Part shown: in pieces, positions 35,143 to 45,085 of the stretch
How positions within the stretch are numbered: position 1 is the stretch's first letter
How the letters are laid out: every line of letters begins with the position of its first letter
Assembly (NCBI RefSeq): GCF_000987955.1
Contig: NZ_LAZU01000025.1
Coordinates: forward strand, 124,001 to 188,000
Direction: 5' to 3'
Source of the DNA: Paenibacillus sp. DMB20
GTDB lineage: Bacteria; Bacillota; Bacilli; Paenibacillales; Paenibacillaceae
DNA length: 64,000 bases
The notes under the pieces: model-generated
What the model was told of the DNA's origin: nothing
Seen by the model: only the letters and a program-made list of their open reading frames with translations
Databases searched by the model: none
Made by a program: the position numbers and the translations under genes

Positions 35143-36104
35143 TTGGAAGTGATTAAAATCTCGCCCCGCGGCTATTGCTACGGCGTTGTTGACGCATGGT
35201 GCTGGCTCGTCAGGCGGCGCAAAATTTGGATCTTCCCCGGCCTATATATATATTGGGCATGATCGTGCACAACAGCCATGTCACCCAGTCCTTTGAGGAT
35301 GAAGGCATCATTACGCTTGACGGACCGAACCGGATGGACATTTTGAGTCAGGTTGATCGCGGTACGGTCATTTTCACGGCCCACGGCGTGTCGCCCGAAG
35401 TGCGCAAGCTGGCCCGGGATAAAGGGCTGACAACGCTTGACGCGACATGTCCCGACGTGACCAAAACCCATGTTTTGATCCGGGAGAAGGCCGCGGACGG
35501 TTACGATATCATTTACATCGGGAAAAAAGGGCATCCCGAGCCGGAAGGCGCGATTGGCATTGCCCCGGATCACGTCCACCTGATCGAGAAGGAAGAAGAG
35601 ATCGATAAACTGCAGGTGAACGGAGATCGCATCGTCATCACGAACCAGACCACGATGAGCCAGTGGGACATCAAACATATTATGAAACGGCTGCTGGAGA
35701 AATTCCCAGGCGCCGAAATCCATAACGAGATCTGCCTGGCTACCCAGGTGCGCCAGGAAGCCGTAGCGGAACAAGCGGGCCAGGCGGATCTGGTCATTGT
35801 GGTCGGCGATCCGCGCAGCAACAACTCGAACCGGCTTGCCCAGGTGTCCGAGGAAATCGCCGGCGTTCCGGCCCACCGGATCAGTGACGTCACGGAACTG
35901 AAACGGGAATGGCTGGAAGGCATCGGCAAGGTGGCCGTCACGTCCGGGGCATCAACGCCAACGCCGATCACGAAGGAAGTGATCTCTTACCTGGAGCAGT
36001 ACGAGCATGATAAGCCGGAAACCTGGGAGGTCAAACGGACCGTGAATATGAGCAAGCTGCTGCCTCCGGTAAAACCGAAGCCGAAGAGCGAATCTTCCGT
36101 ATAA
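35143..36104 (+). CDS. ispH: 4-hydroxy-3-methylbut-2-enyl diphosphate reductase IspH, frame broken by one missing base
   Basis: Last enzyme of the MEP isoprenoid pathway, producing IPP and DMAPP with a 4Fe-4S cluster. TTG at 35143 behind GGTGAGGA gives [18 protein letters not shown], the usual start with the first cluster Cys. The frame then breaks near 35195, and the next frame continues at once with [31 protein letters not shown], the second Cys in ATCPDV and the third in [12 protein letters not shown]. One extra base (GACGCATGG read as GACGCCATGG) restores about 320 residues. A fragment starting at ATG 35196 would lack the first cluster Cys and be dead. Confidence 0.9.
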
Positions 36105-36157
36105 CGGGAGCTGCGTTGATTATTATCATGTTTTGAATCCGAATAATTTAAGCTTAT

Positions 36158-36191
36158 AACCCGCTGCGGTACAGGCCGCGCGGGTTTTTTT
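36158..36191 (+). terminator. Intrinsic terminator of ispH
   Basis: AACCCGC-T-GCGG pairs with CCGC-GCGGGTT, then T7. Confidence 0.88.
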
Positions 36192-36348
36192 GTGTTATAT
36201 CGGACTGTTTCGGGTTTGAAAGCGGTTTAGATTCCGGTTGAAAAGTATCAAATTTCGTTGATCAGACAAATGGTTATGGGTGCGCGACTCCCTTACAATT
36301 AGGACATACGACATCATGTATGATAGTCAACGCAACGGAGGGTTGGTT

Positions 36349-37305
36349 ATGGCGCAAATATCCGTGGAACGGAAGCCTGCTTCGAAGCCGAGAAAGGTCA
36401 ACTTTTTCGTCAGGTTCGCCAGGCAGTGGGACATCCAGCTGATGGTGCTTCCCGCACTTGCACTTATTTTTGTATTCAGCTACATACCGATGTACGGCGT
36501 CCTCATGGCCTTTCAGGACTACAACATTTTCGGGGGCATGAGCGAAAGCCCGTGGGTGGGGCTAAAACATTTTCGGATGTTTTTCGAATCGCCGGAATTT
36601 TATCATGTCATGCGCAACACTGTGGTGATCAGCCTTCTCAAATTTTTGATAGGCTTTCCGGCACCGATTTTGCTTGCCCTGATGCTCAATGAGATCAGGC
36701 ACATGGCTTTTAAGAGAATCGTTCAGACGGTCAGTTATCTGCCGCATTTCCTGTCCTGGGTTATCGTAGCAGGCTTTGTCATGTCGATGCTGTCGACCGA
36801 CAATGGAAGCGTCAATATCCTGATGGAGAAGCTCAGCCTGATTGACGAGCCGATCAGCTTTCTGTCGATACCCGAATACTTTTGGACCATTCTGGTAACG
36901 ACCGGCGTTTGGAAAGAAATCGGATTTGGATCCATCGTTTACTTGGCCGCCATCGCCGGAATCGATCCGCATATGTACGAAGCGGCGGATATGGACGGAG
37001 CCAGCAAGTTCCGGCAAATTCTCACCATTACGCTCCCGTCCATCATGCCAGTGGTCATCATCTTTATGATTTTGGCAATCGGCAACCTGCTGACCGCAGG
37101 GTTTGAGGATATCCTCCTTCTCGGCGTCAATCCGGTGCTGCGCGAGGTTTCGGACGTCATTGATACGTATGTCTACCGCGTGGGTATCCAAAACTCCCGG
37201 TTTTCGTACGCTACGGCAGTCGGTTTGTTCAAGGCGGTTGTCAGTGTCGGTCTGTTAACCATAGCGAATTTCGTTGCGCGCAGATCGGGGAACAGCTTGT
37301 GGTAA
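36349..37305 (+). CDS. Carbohydrate ABC transporter permease, LplB type
   Basis: A 318-residue inner-membrane permease with six helices. The coupling-loop motif EAADMDGASKFRQILTITLPSI is the EAA box of sugar importers, and VLPALALIFVFSYIPMYGVLMAFQDYN is characteristic of the LplB/YteP branch that imports oligosaccharides or complex uronides. ATG 36349 has ACGGAGGG upstream; the frame is open before that without a ribosome site. It pairs with the next permease and binding protein; the ATPase is absent and is probably a shared MsmX-type protein. Confidence 0.9.
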   Translation: MAQISVERKPASKPRKVNFFVRFARQWDIQLMVLPALALIFVFSYIPMYGVLMAFQDYNIFGGMSESPWVGLKHFRMFFESPEFYHVMRNTVVISLLKFLIGFPAPILLALMLNEIRHMAFKRIVQTVSYLPHFLSWVIVAGFVMSMLSTDNGSVNILMEKLSLIDEPISFLSIPEYFWTILVTTGVWKEIGFGSIVYLAAIAGIDPHMYEAADMDGASKFRQILTITLPSIMPVVIIFMILAIGNLLTAGFEDILLLGVNPVLREVSDVIDTYVYRVGIQNSRFSYATAVGLFKAVVSVGLLTIANFVARRSGNSLW

Positions 37306-37336
37306 GATACCGGCAGCCTCAAGATGAAAGGAGCAG

Positions 37337-38239
37337 ATGGTCTTGGTACGATTAGGCTTTGGGGACCGGTTAATGGTCATTATCATTTATGTTTTTCTGG
37401 CTCTGCTGGCATTTACAACGTTCTATCCCTTCTGGAATGCGGCGGTCATCTCCTTTAATTTGGGCTCTGATACGGCGCTCGGGGGAGTTACCTTCTGGCC
37501 GAGGGAGTTTACTTTGGAGAATTACAAGATCGTGTTCAACGATGACAGGCTGCTTAACGGGTTTTACATTTCCGTTATGCGGACGATTGTCGGTACGCTT
37601 GCATCCATTATCGCCACGGCTTTGTTCGCATACGGAATGACGAAGCGGGAGCTGATCGGCCGGAAGTATTATATGGTCATGTGCATTATCACCATGTATT
37701 TCAGCGGAGGATTGATCCCGAGCTTCCTGCTGATCCGCAGTCTCGGTCTGATGGATTCGTTCTGGGTGTTCGTTATCCCGTCGCTCATCAGCGTCTGGAA
37801 TATGATCATCTTCCGGACGTTCTTTCAGGGACTTCCCTCAGGACTGGAGGAATCGGCCAAGATTGACGGCTGCGGCAACTGGGGAACCTTTTTCCGGATC
37901 GTTCTTCCGCTGTCGGGGCCTGTCATTGCAACCCTGTCCCTGTTTACCGCGGTGTTCCACTGGAACGACTGGTTTCAGCCGAGCATTTATATCAACAATG
38001 AAAATCTGATGCCGATTCAAACGATGCTGAAGCAGATATTGAACACCAACATCGTATCCGATCAGATCGGCAATCTGGATTCCGCCGCCCAGGGTCAGCT
38101 GCAAAAAATGCAGAGCGTCACCTCGAAATCGCTTTCCATGGCGACCATGATGATTGCAACGATACCGATTATTCTGGTGTATCCGTTTGTTCAGAAATAC
38201 TTTGTCAAAGGCGTATTGGTCGGATCGCTGAAGGAATAG
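37337..38239 (+). CDS. Carbohydrate ABC transporter permease, YtcP/LplC type
   Basis: A 300-residue permease with six helices, partner of the upstream LplB-like gene. Typical segments are TFYPFWNAAVISFN, YFSGGLIPSFLLIRSLGLMDSFW, the coupling motif EESAKIDGCGNWGTFFRIVLPLSGP, and the C-terminal YPFVQKYFVKGVLVGSLKE. AAAGGAG lies three bases before ATG 37337 and nine before an in-frame TTG at 37343, so the true start may be the TTG. Confidence 0.9.
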   Translation: MVLVRLGFGDRLMVIIIYVFLALLAFTTFYPFWNAAVISFNLGSDTALGGVTFWPREFTLENYKIVFNDDRLLNGFYISVMRTIVGTLASIIATALFAYGMTKRELIGRKYYMVMCIITMYFSGGLIPSFLLIRSLGLMDSFWVFVIPSLISVWNMIIFRTFFQGLPSGLEESAKIDGCGNWGTFFRIVLPLSGPVIATLSLFTAVFHWNDWFQPSIYINNENLMPIQTMLKQILNTNIVSDQIGNLDSAAQGQLQKMQSVTSKSLSMATMMIATIPIILVYPFVQKYFVKGVLVGSLKE

Positions 38240-38322
38240 CGCATTTTCTCTGGAACAGGTGTTTAAGGCCGAAAGGCTTTAACATAAATAACCACAGAAA
38301 GAACGAAAGGGGAAACTACGAA

Positions 38323-39993
38323 ATGAGGATGAGGAAAAAGGCATTAACGTCATCCATGGCGGCTCTGTTAGCCGGTGCTCTCATGCTGGCCGGATGCGCG
38401 GGCGGTTCGGGAGGAAAAACAGCCACCGGGGAAACGCCAAAAGACGCTGGTAAGGCGGAAGCTCCCAAAACGGAAAGCAAATACGTTGTGGGCCAAAACC
38501 CCTTGGATTTCACTTTTTACGGGCACTACGACTGGTATACGATGCCTCCATGGGGCGGGGATGAAGCTTCCAAATGGATCAAGGAAAATATGAAGGTCAA
38601 CGTGACGCCGGTTCACAGCGGCGGCAACGCGGCCCAAAAATTCAATACGATGATCGCATCGAACTCTCTTCCCGACGTGATTTGGATGGACCGCGGTCCG
38701 GACGTCGAGAAGCTTCGCCAGGCAGGCATGTTGGTTCCGTTCGATGATTATCTGGATAAATACCCTAACCTGAAGGAATGGTTGGGCGAGGCGGGCATCA
38801 ACATGCTTCGCTCCGAGGACGGCAAGCTTTATCAGTTCCCGAACTGGTACACGAACCAGCCGAACGGCAACGCGGGTTATGTCGTCAACAAGAAAATATA
38901 CAAAGAGCTCGGTTCGCCGAAGCTGGAAACAACGGATGATCTTTACAATTACCTCGTGAAGGTCAAAGAGAAATACCCGAACGTCGTTCCTTTTGAGCCG
39001 CATCTGGCGAAAGACGGACAAGGCCTGGACGTCCTCTATTCCGCGTTTGGCGAAAATGCCGTGAACCGCTGGATCAGCATTCGCGGAGTCGCGAACGGCG
39101 ACAAGCTGACTTCCATCTTCACGGATCCGATCTTCCGCGAATCGATGCAGTATTCCGCGAAACTGTTCCGGGAGAAGCTGATATCCCAGGATGCCATGAC
39201 CCAAACGGCTGACCAGGTGAAAGAGAAGATCAATACGGGCAGAGCGGCCGTATTCGCTTCCTCCAGCCCGACGGAGTATGCGATGAACGGTCACGCGCTC
39301 CTGACGGAAAAAGATCCGGAAGCCGGCTACTTCATGATCTGGCCGATTCACAAAGAGGGACTCGATAAAAATAAAATTTTCCCTGGTACCTATACCCAGC
39401 TTGGCTGGAACGTCAGCGTAATCACGAAAGCTGCCAAAGATCCGGAAGCAATCTTTGCTTTCCTTGACTGGTACACCAGTCCGGAAGGACAGCGCATTCT
39501 GATGTGGGGACCGGAGGGCGGATATTGGAAGGGTCTGGAAGCCGACGGCAAAACGCCTAAATTTACCGAAAAGTATACAAGCGATGCCGAAGGTCTTGGC
39601 AAGCTGCAGGCGATAACGACCAATATCCATTGGAACGGAAATACCGTATATATCGACCAAGCCAAGGCTAAATATGAAAGCACGCTGCCTGAGGAAAAAC
39701 GCAACTGGTCAACCCGTTGGCAGTCGGAAATTACATGGAAAACCCAGGCCAACGCTACGGAATATATCAATTTGGATCCTATGCCGGACAGCGAGGAAGG
39801 AATTATCCGTCAGCGCGTTGAAGATATTTTCCTGGAAGCCAGAGCAAAAGCCTTGTATGCTAAGGACGATGCCGAGGTCATCGCGATTCTGGATAAAGCC
39901 GAAGCGGATGCCCAGGCTGCAGGCTACAGCAAGCTGCTTGAGTTCAAAACGAAAAAATGGCAAGAAAACCTCAAAAAAATGCAGGGGAAATAA
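38323..39993 (+). CDS. Extracellular solute-binding lipoprotein (LplA-like)
   Basis: A 556-residue lipoprotein: signal peptide with lipobox LAGC (Cys25), then a charged linker and a large binding fold (DVIWMDRGPDVEKLRQAG, LYQFPNWYTNQPNGNAGYVVNKKIY, FLDWYTSPEGQRILMWGPEGG). Size and motifs fit the LplA group of family 1 binding proteins that deliver oligosaccharides to LplB/LplC-type permeases. AAAGGGG precedes the ATG. A strong terminator then separates it from the regulators. Confidence 0.9.
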   Translation: MRMRKKALTSSMAALLAGALMLAGCAGGSGGKTATGETPKDAGKAEAPKTESKYVVGQNPLDFTFYGHYDWYTMPPWGGDEASKWIKENMKVNVTPVHSGGNAAQKFNTMIASNSLPDVIWMDRGPDVEKLRQAGMLVPFDDYLDKYPNLKEWLGEAGINMLRSEDGKLYQFPNWYTNQPNGNAGYVVNKKIYKELGSPKLETTDDLYNYLVKVKEKYPNVVPFEPHLAKDGQGLDVLYSAFGENAVNRWISIRGVANGDKLTSIFTDPIFRESMQYSAKLFREKLISQDAMTQTADQVKEKINTGRAAVFASSSPTEYAMNGHALLTEKDPEAGYFMIWPIHKEGLDKNKIFPGTYTQLGWNVSVITKAAKDPEAIFAFLDWYTSPEGQRILMWGPEGGYWKGLEADGKTPKFTEKYTSDAEGLGKLQAITTNIHWNGNTVYIDQAKAKYESTLPEEKRNWSTRWQSEITWKTQANATEYINLDPMPDSEEGIIRQRVEDIFLEARAKALYAKDDAEVIAILDKAEADAQAAGYSKLLEFKTKKWQENLKKMQGK

Positions 39994-40010
39994 CAGCTTC
40001 TCCGAATGCC

Positions 40011-40052
40011 AGGGTATACTGCGGCCGCAGTATACCCTTAGGGCTTTTTTTA
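40011..40052 (+). terminator. Terminator of the sugar importer operon
   Basis: A perfect 28-bp palindrome (AGGGTATACTGCGG at 40011-40024 and its complement at 40025-40038) is followed by TAGGGC and T7. Partial readthrough to the regulators is possible. Confidence 0.85.
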
Positions 40053-40161
40053 GTATTATTTGGATATAAAGGGTTTCAACGGATCTGAAGCATTCTAGAG
40101 TCATTCTTTCGTCTTTCGTTGGGGACGAGTCGTTTCTACTTTAGGGGTGAAAATATTTACC

Positions 40162-41732
40162 ATGTATAAAGTATTATTAGCCGATGATGAGGTTTTGGAT
40201 CTGGAAGGAATGAAGCGGTTCATCCCTTGGGAGTCGCTGGGGATGTCCGTGGTCGATAGCGTAAACAACGGTTTTGCAGCCTGCGAAGTCTTGGAGAAAC
40301 AAAAGATCGATATCCTTGTATCCGATATCCGGATGCCGAATATGACGGGCCTGGAGCTGGCGCAAAAAGCGATCGAAACGCAAGAAAACATTCAGATTAT
40401 TTTTGTCAGCGGTTACCAGGATTTCGGGTATGTGAAACAGGCGATCGCGCTGAATGCCTGCAGCTACGTTTTGAAACCGATGGACGATAATGAACTGATC
40501 GATGCGTTGAACAAGGTTCGCCGGGAATTGGACCGCCAGCGGCAGCGGCAGGAAACCGAAATGGCCTACAAGAAGATGATCCCGATGGTCAAACATCAAT
40601 ACCTGCTGCAGCTGCTGGAAAATCCCTATGAATCGGTGCCGATCGACGTATTAAACAAGGAATACCGCTTGAACGAGATTGCCTGGCCGGCTTATGTCGC
40701 CATACTCGAGCTGGACGATATTTCGTGGCAGTCTCATCACGTGGATGAGGCTGAAAAACGGGAGCTCATCGAGCGGTTTAATTCCAGGCTGCACAGTCTA
40801 TTGACCGAACAAGAACTGAACCATTCGTGCAAGATCAGCAATCACCGCACTGCCGTTCTTTTAAATAAGGAAAAAGGTCATCAGGCCGCGTCCTTGCTGC
40901 TGGATAAGCTGAAGCTTGAATTTCCTTTTACGGTTACCGTCGGAGCGGGCAATCCCGTGAGCAGGCTTGAGGAGCTTCATCCATCCTACCGCCAGGCCGT
41001 CGCTGCGCTGGATTACAAAATGTTCCGAGGAAAGGGCAAGTGGATCATGTACAGCGACGTGCCTTCCGAGGACAGGAAGGATGCGGAAAATCTCGATATC
41101 CGGCTGGACTCGCTTCTGACCGCCATGACCCGTTACGATCTGGTAACGATCCATGACGAGATCGAAGCAATGCTAATCTTGGCCTCGAGCATGCGGTCCA
41201 AGTTCACCATCCGCAACTTCGCAGTGTTTATCATCATGAAACTGGATGAATATTTGCATACGATGCATGAGGATTTGTTCAAAATTCTTGGAATGGAGTT
41301 CAGAAACCTGGATGTTCTGCTTCAGTTTGAAACGATTGATGATATATTTTCCTGCTTCGCCGCAAGGTGTTTGAAATCTCCGAACAACTGCACAACCGGA
41401 AAAGCTCGAAGAATGGACGATTAATCCAGGAGATGATCGATGACGTCAAGGAGCGGCTTCATGAAAGCATCACGCTGAGGGATGTCGCGAACCGTTTTTC
41501 ATTCTCTCCCAATTATTTGGGCGTGCTGTTCAAAGAGGAAACAGGCCAAAATTTCAGTGATTATGTCATTGCGCTGCGCATGGAAAAAGCCAGGGAGCTG
41601 CTCAGTACGACCAAACTGAAGATCTATGAGGTTGCCGCGCAGACAGGATATCAGTATCTTCCGTACTTCAGCCGGCAGTTTAAGGAAACCTACGGCATGA
41701 CGCCGCTGGAATACCGAAGAGTGCATCAATGA
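40162..41732 (+). CDS. YesN-type response regulator (receiver plus AraC helix-turn-helix), frame broken by one missing base
   Basis: The receiver (YKVLLADDEVLDLEG, phospho-Asp in ILVSDIRMPNMTG, Lys in SYVLKPMDD) and the long linker read from ATG 40162, after AGGGGTGA. Near 41357 the frame leaves the family and stops at 41422. The next frame carries on with RRKVFEISEQL, IDDVKERLHESITLRDVANRF, FSPNYLGVLFKEETGQNFSDY and YLPYFSRQFKETYGMTPLEYR, the two AraC helix-turn-helix units. Reading TTCGCC as TTCCGCC restores a protein of about 523 residues. It should activate the adjacent sugar importer in response to the YesM-like kinase. Confidence 0.87.
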
Positions 41733-41761
41733 GACAGAAGAACTCGGGAGCGTGAGCAGAC

Positions 41762-43555
41762 GTGCGTAACAAAATCAAATTAAAGCAGCTTCCGTTCGGC
41801 TATAAACTAATGCTGTCTTACTGCGTCTTCATCATGATCCCGGTGCTCCTTGTCGGCAATGTGGCAAACCGGATCTATGTGGAGTCCATCCGCGAGCAGA
41901 CCCGCAGCATTATCCAGGGAACGCTTCATCAGATGAAAAATAATATTGCATTTAAGCTTGAGGATACCAAGCGGATTTCCGATATGCTATATTTCGATGA
42001 TATGCTTGCAAGAAAGCTCCGCCACTACGAGGAAGGCTGGGCGAGCTATGATGCGACCAAAAATGTGCTGATTCCGAAATTCCAAACCGCCGTGGAAACG
42101 GCCAACCGCCGGATGTGGCTGTCGGTTTACCTTAAGAACGATACGTTTCGGGAAACTTATAATGTATATGAAAATATGGATCCGCTGGATATAAAAGCCC
42201 GGCTCTATGACATATACCAGTACCACAGGCTTGAAAATAAAGAATGGTACCTAGGCTTTCCTACCCAAGAGGTTTACGGAACGACGATGCAGTGGCTGCA
42301 GATCGAGGATGATGCCAAGTACGGGAGAATATCGCTCCTGAGGCGGCTTGTGGATATTAGCGGACGGCAGCAACCCTATGACGAGATCGGTTTTATGAGG
42401 ATCAGCGTGTCATTGGCTGATCTGTTTGACAGCGTGGATTTTCAGAAAATCGGTGAAGGCACAACCATTTATATATCCGACCCCAAGAGCAACGTCATCA
42501 TATCGTCAGGTCCTGAATTGGCATCGCAGAGAACGGCGCCCCATCAGTCGGGCGGAAGCAACGATGATCTGGTCATCCGCGACATGCTGCCGGGATTAAA
42601 TATGGAGCTGGTTGCTGTTGTGCCTGAAAATATCGTGGAGAAGGACTCCGTCAAAGTCCGCAATTTGACGCTGTTGATCGGTCTGGGATGCATTGTTCTT
42701 TTTTCTATTGTGAGCGTAATTGTATCAAGGTATTTCGGAAGACGCGTATATAAGATTGTCAAGGTCGTGGATTCTTTTCAGGAAGGGGAGTTCCACAAAC
42801 GTATCCATTTCAAGGGGAACGACGAATTTTCCAAGATCGCTTCGGCGCTTAACGAGATGGGCAGCAATATTGGCAGGTTGATTCAAGAGGTTTATCTTGC
42901 CGACCTGCAAAAAAAGCAGGCGGAGCTGGAGTCCCTGCACGCCCAGATCAACCCGCACTTTCTGTACAATACCCTGTCTTCCATCAGCAGGCTCGCCAGG
43001 TTCGGGGAACTGGATAAGCTGCAGCGGATGGTTATGGATTTGGCCAAATTTTACCGTCTTTCCCTTAATGACGGACGGAACATCATTCCCGTCAAAAATG
43101 AGCTGGAACAGGCTCAAGCGTATATCGACATTCAAAAAATCAAATACCAAAACCGGATGCAGGTGGAGTATGATATTGCACCCGAGCTTGTTCGTTACGA
43201 GACGGTTAAACTTATACTGCAGCCTTTTATTGAAAACGTGCTGGAGCATGCATGGACCGGAGACCGGATTCATATCCGGATTTGCGGAGCGGTTACCGGC
43301 GAGGCCCTTGAGTTTAAAATCATCGATGACGGAGTCGGCTTCCCGCCGGGAACCGCCCGTGAAATGACGAACGCAAAGGATTTAAGGAATGCCGGGTACG
43401 GCATCCGGAATGTGGACCAACGGATCAAGCTTCACTATGGTCCGGAGTATGGCGTGACGCTGTTCAGCAGGCCGGGAATGGGGACGACGGTCAAAATTAT
43501 CATTCCGCTTGTAAAACGTATGGCCGCGGAAGGCAGAAACAAGATGGCCATTTAA
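41762..43555 (+). CDS. YesM-type sensor histidine kinase
   Basis: A 597-residue kinase. Helix one (about 16-34), a large extracellular Cache-like sensor of some 260 residues, helix two (about 302-322), HAMP (323-375), then the histidine kinase domain with the phospho-His in LHAQINPHFLYNTLSSI and an ATPase domain (QPFIENVLEHAW, DDGVGFP, GYGIRNVDQRIKLHYG). GTG start after GGGAG. Order regulator then kinase behind an LplABC-type importer is the common Paenibacillus arrangement for sensing an oligosaccharide. Confidence 0.9.
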   Translation: MRNKIKLKQLPFGYKLMLSYCVFIMIPVLLVGNVANRIYVESIREQTRSIIQGTLHQMKNNIAFKLEDTKRISDMLYFDDMLARKLRHYEEGWASYDATKNVLIPKFQTAVETANRRMWLSVYLKNDTFRETYNVYENMDPLDIKARLYDIYQYHRLENKEWYLGFPTQEVYGTTMQWLQIEDDAKYGRISLLRRLVDISGRQQPYDEIGFMRISVSLADLFDSVDFQKIGEGTTIYISDPKSNVIISSGPELASQRTAPHQSGGSNDDLVIRDMLPGLNMELVAVVPENIVEKDSVKVRNLTLLIGLGCIVLFSIVSVIVSRYFGRRVYKIVKVVDSFQEGEFHKRIHFKGNDEFSKIASALNEMGSNIGRLIQEVYLADLQKKQAELESLHAQINPHFLYNTLSSISRLARFGELDKLQRMVMDLAKFYRLSLNDGRNIIPVKNELEQAQAYIDIQKIKYQNRMQVEYDIAPELVRYETVKLILQPFIENVLEHAWTGDRIHIRICGAVTGEALEFKIIDDGVGFPPGTAREMTNAKDLRNAGYGIRNVDQRIKLHYGPEYGVTLFSRPGMGTTVKIIIPLVKRMAAEGRNKMAI

Positions 43556-43600
43556 AGAGAGGCAGCGGGAGTTACATTCATACTTGCGAGGTTTCTTGCG

Positions 43601-43630
43601 AAAAAAGCCGCCTTCCTATTGGGAGGCGGC
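43601..43630 (-). terminator. GC-rich hairpin with T run on the minus strand
   Basis: GCCGCCTTCC pairs with GGGAGGCGGC, 4-nt loop. The T6 tail is on the minus strand, although no minus-strand gene lies upstream of it. It may still end the kinase transcript. Confidence 0.5.
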
Positions 43631-43681
43631 GTAATACTTGAAAATCTTGGCGAGGCGCCTTGGGGTCAAGAGATGTTGGGC

Positions 43682-43710
43682 TTGACGAACAAGGTTTTCT
43701 TTTGTATATT
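43682..43710 (+). promoter_or_regulatory. Sigma-A promoter of DAHP synthase gene
   Basis: TTGACG (43682-43687), 17-bp spacer, TATATT (43705-43710). Confidence 0.75.
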
Positions 43711-43805
43711 TACTTCAGTGGATAAAAGCATAAAAGCGCGAAAGCGATTGTTCTTGGTTGATGGTACCAAGGCGAAATAAGACATTCGAGGAAGAGGGTA
43801 TTGCA

Positions 43806-44860
43806 ATGATCGTTATTACATCCAACAAAACACCGGAAGAGCACATCCGCCTGATTATAAAGGAAATCGAAAAGGAAGGGCTTCAGGCCCATATCTCGAA
43901 AGGCGCCGATCGTACGGTTATCGGCCTGATCGGCAGCGTGAATCCCAAACTTGCCGAGCACCTGCGGCAGATGAAGGGCGTTGAAAACGTAGTTAAGATT
44001 TCAAAATCTTACAAGCTGGCCAGCCGCGATTTTCATCCGGAGGACACGGTCATTGACATCAAGGGAACCCGGATCGGCGGCGGCAATCTTGTCGTGATGG
44101 GCGGGCCATGCGCCGTTGAGTCCCCGGAACAGATCGATGAAATCGCGAGGCTCGTTAAGGCTGCGGGCGGGCAGGTGCTGCGCGGAGGCGCTTTTAAGCC
44201 ACGAACCGGCCTTACAGCTTCCAGGGGATTGGCGTCGAGGGCCTGATCATGATGGCCGAGGCAGGGCAGAAGCACGGCCTTCTGACCATTACGGAGGTCA
44301 TGACCCCCGAGTATGTTGATATTTGTGCGGAGTATGCGGACATCCTCCAGGTGGGTACCCGCAACATGCAAAACTTCGACCTGCTGCGGAAGCTGGGAAC
44401 CTGCGGCAAGCCCGTGCTCCTAAAACGCGGCTTCAGTTCCACATACGATGAATTCTTGAATGCGGCGGAATATATCCTGGCCGGCGGCAATCCGAATGTC
44501 ATGCTGTGCGAGCGGGGTATTCGAACATTTGAAACGTACACCCGGAATACCCTTGATTTGTCGGCCATTCCTGCCCTGCAATCGCTGAGCCATCTGCCGG
44601 TCATCTCCGACCCAAGTCATGGTACAGGCCGGCGTGAGCTGGTCGAGCCGATGTCCAAGGCTTCCGTCGCGGCGGGTGCGGATGGGCTTATTATTGAAAT
44701 GCATACCGATCCGGACAACTCCATGACGGGAGACGGGGTACAATCCCTGTTCCCTGACCAGTTCGCGGAGCTTCTGAAGGATCTGGAAAAGCTGGCCCCG
44801 ATCGTAGGGAAGAACTTTAATACATCGAAAGCGCCGGCTTCCGAGTTTGCCAGAGTATAG
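43806..44860 (+). CDS. 3-deoxy-7-phosphoheptulonate (DAHP) synthase, frame broken by one missing base
   Basis: First enzyme of the shikimate pathway, condensing PEP and erythrose 4-phosphate. Residues 1-70 form the ferredoxin-like regulatory domain of the type I-beta enzymes ([23 protein letters not shown]). The barrel begins [15 protein letters not shown] and [12 protein letters not shown]; the frame then breaks at 44210 and the next frame continues [36 protein letters not shown] and [13 protein letters not shown]. Reading GGCCTTAC as GGCCCTTAC restores about 352 residues. ATG 43806 is the family start; the frame is open further upstream. The product feeds aromatic amino acid synthesis. Confidence 0.88.
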
Positions 44861-44882
44861 GGCACGGGACGAGTCGTTAATC

Positions 44883-44917
44883 AACCCTTCAACACATCGT
44901 TGAGGGGTTTTACTTTT
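44883..44917 (+). terminator. Terminator of the DAHP synthase gene
   Basis: AACCCTTCAAC pairs with GTTGAGGGGTT (one T-G), 5-nt loop, TTTACTTTT tail. Confidence 0.85.
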
Positions 44918-44934
44918 GCAGTTATTTAATGAAA

Positions 44935-44951
44935 TGTTAGATTATCTTACA
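44935..44951 (+). promoter_or_regulatory. GlnR/TnrA box upstream of glnA
   Basis: TGTTA-GATTATC-TTACA matches the GlnR/TnrA consensus TGTNA-N7-TNACA at every fixed position. It lies 29 bp before the -35. Confidence 0.8.
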
Positions 44952-44979
44952 CAATCAGAAAAAATATATAACATCAATA

Positions 44980-45008
44980 TTGACGTTATCTATCATGCAG
45001 AATATAAT
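44980..45008 (+). promoter_or_regulatory. Sigma-A promoter of glnA
   Basis: TTGACG (44980-44985), 17-bp spacer, TATAAT (45003-45008). The -35 lies in an imperfect palindrome at 44969-44988 (TAAC-A-TCAA with TTGA-C-GTTA). Confidence 0.8.
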
Positions 45009-45012
45009 TACA
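44996..45012 (+). promoter_or_regulatory. Second, weaker GlnR-type site over the -10
   Basis: TGCAG-AATATAA-TTACA keeps one half-site of the GlnR consensus and covers the -10. Two sites, one upstream and one over the promoter, is how glnRA is repressed in Bacillus. Confidence 0.4.
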
Positions 45013-45085
45013 AACAAAGAAATTATAATTCGGAACATTCGCTGAATAAAATGCATCTAATGTTCGGATATTGGGAGGAAGAAGC

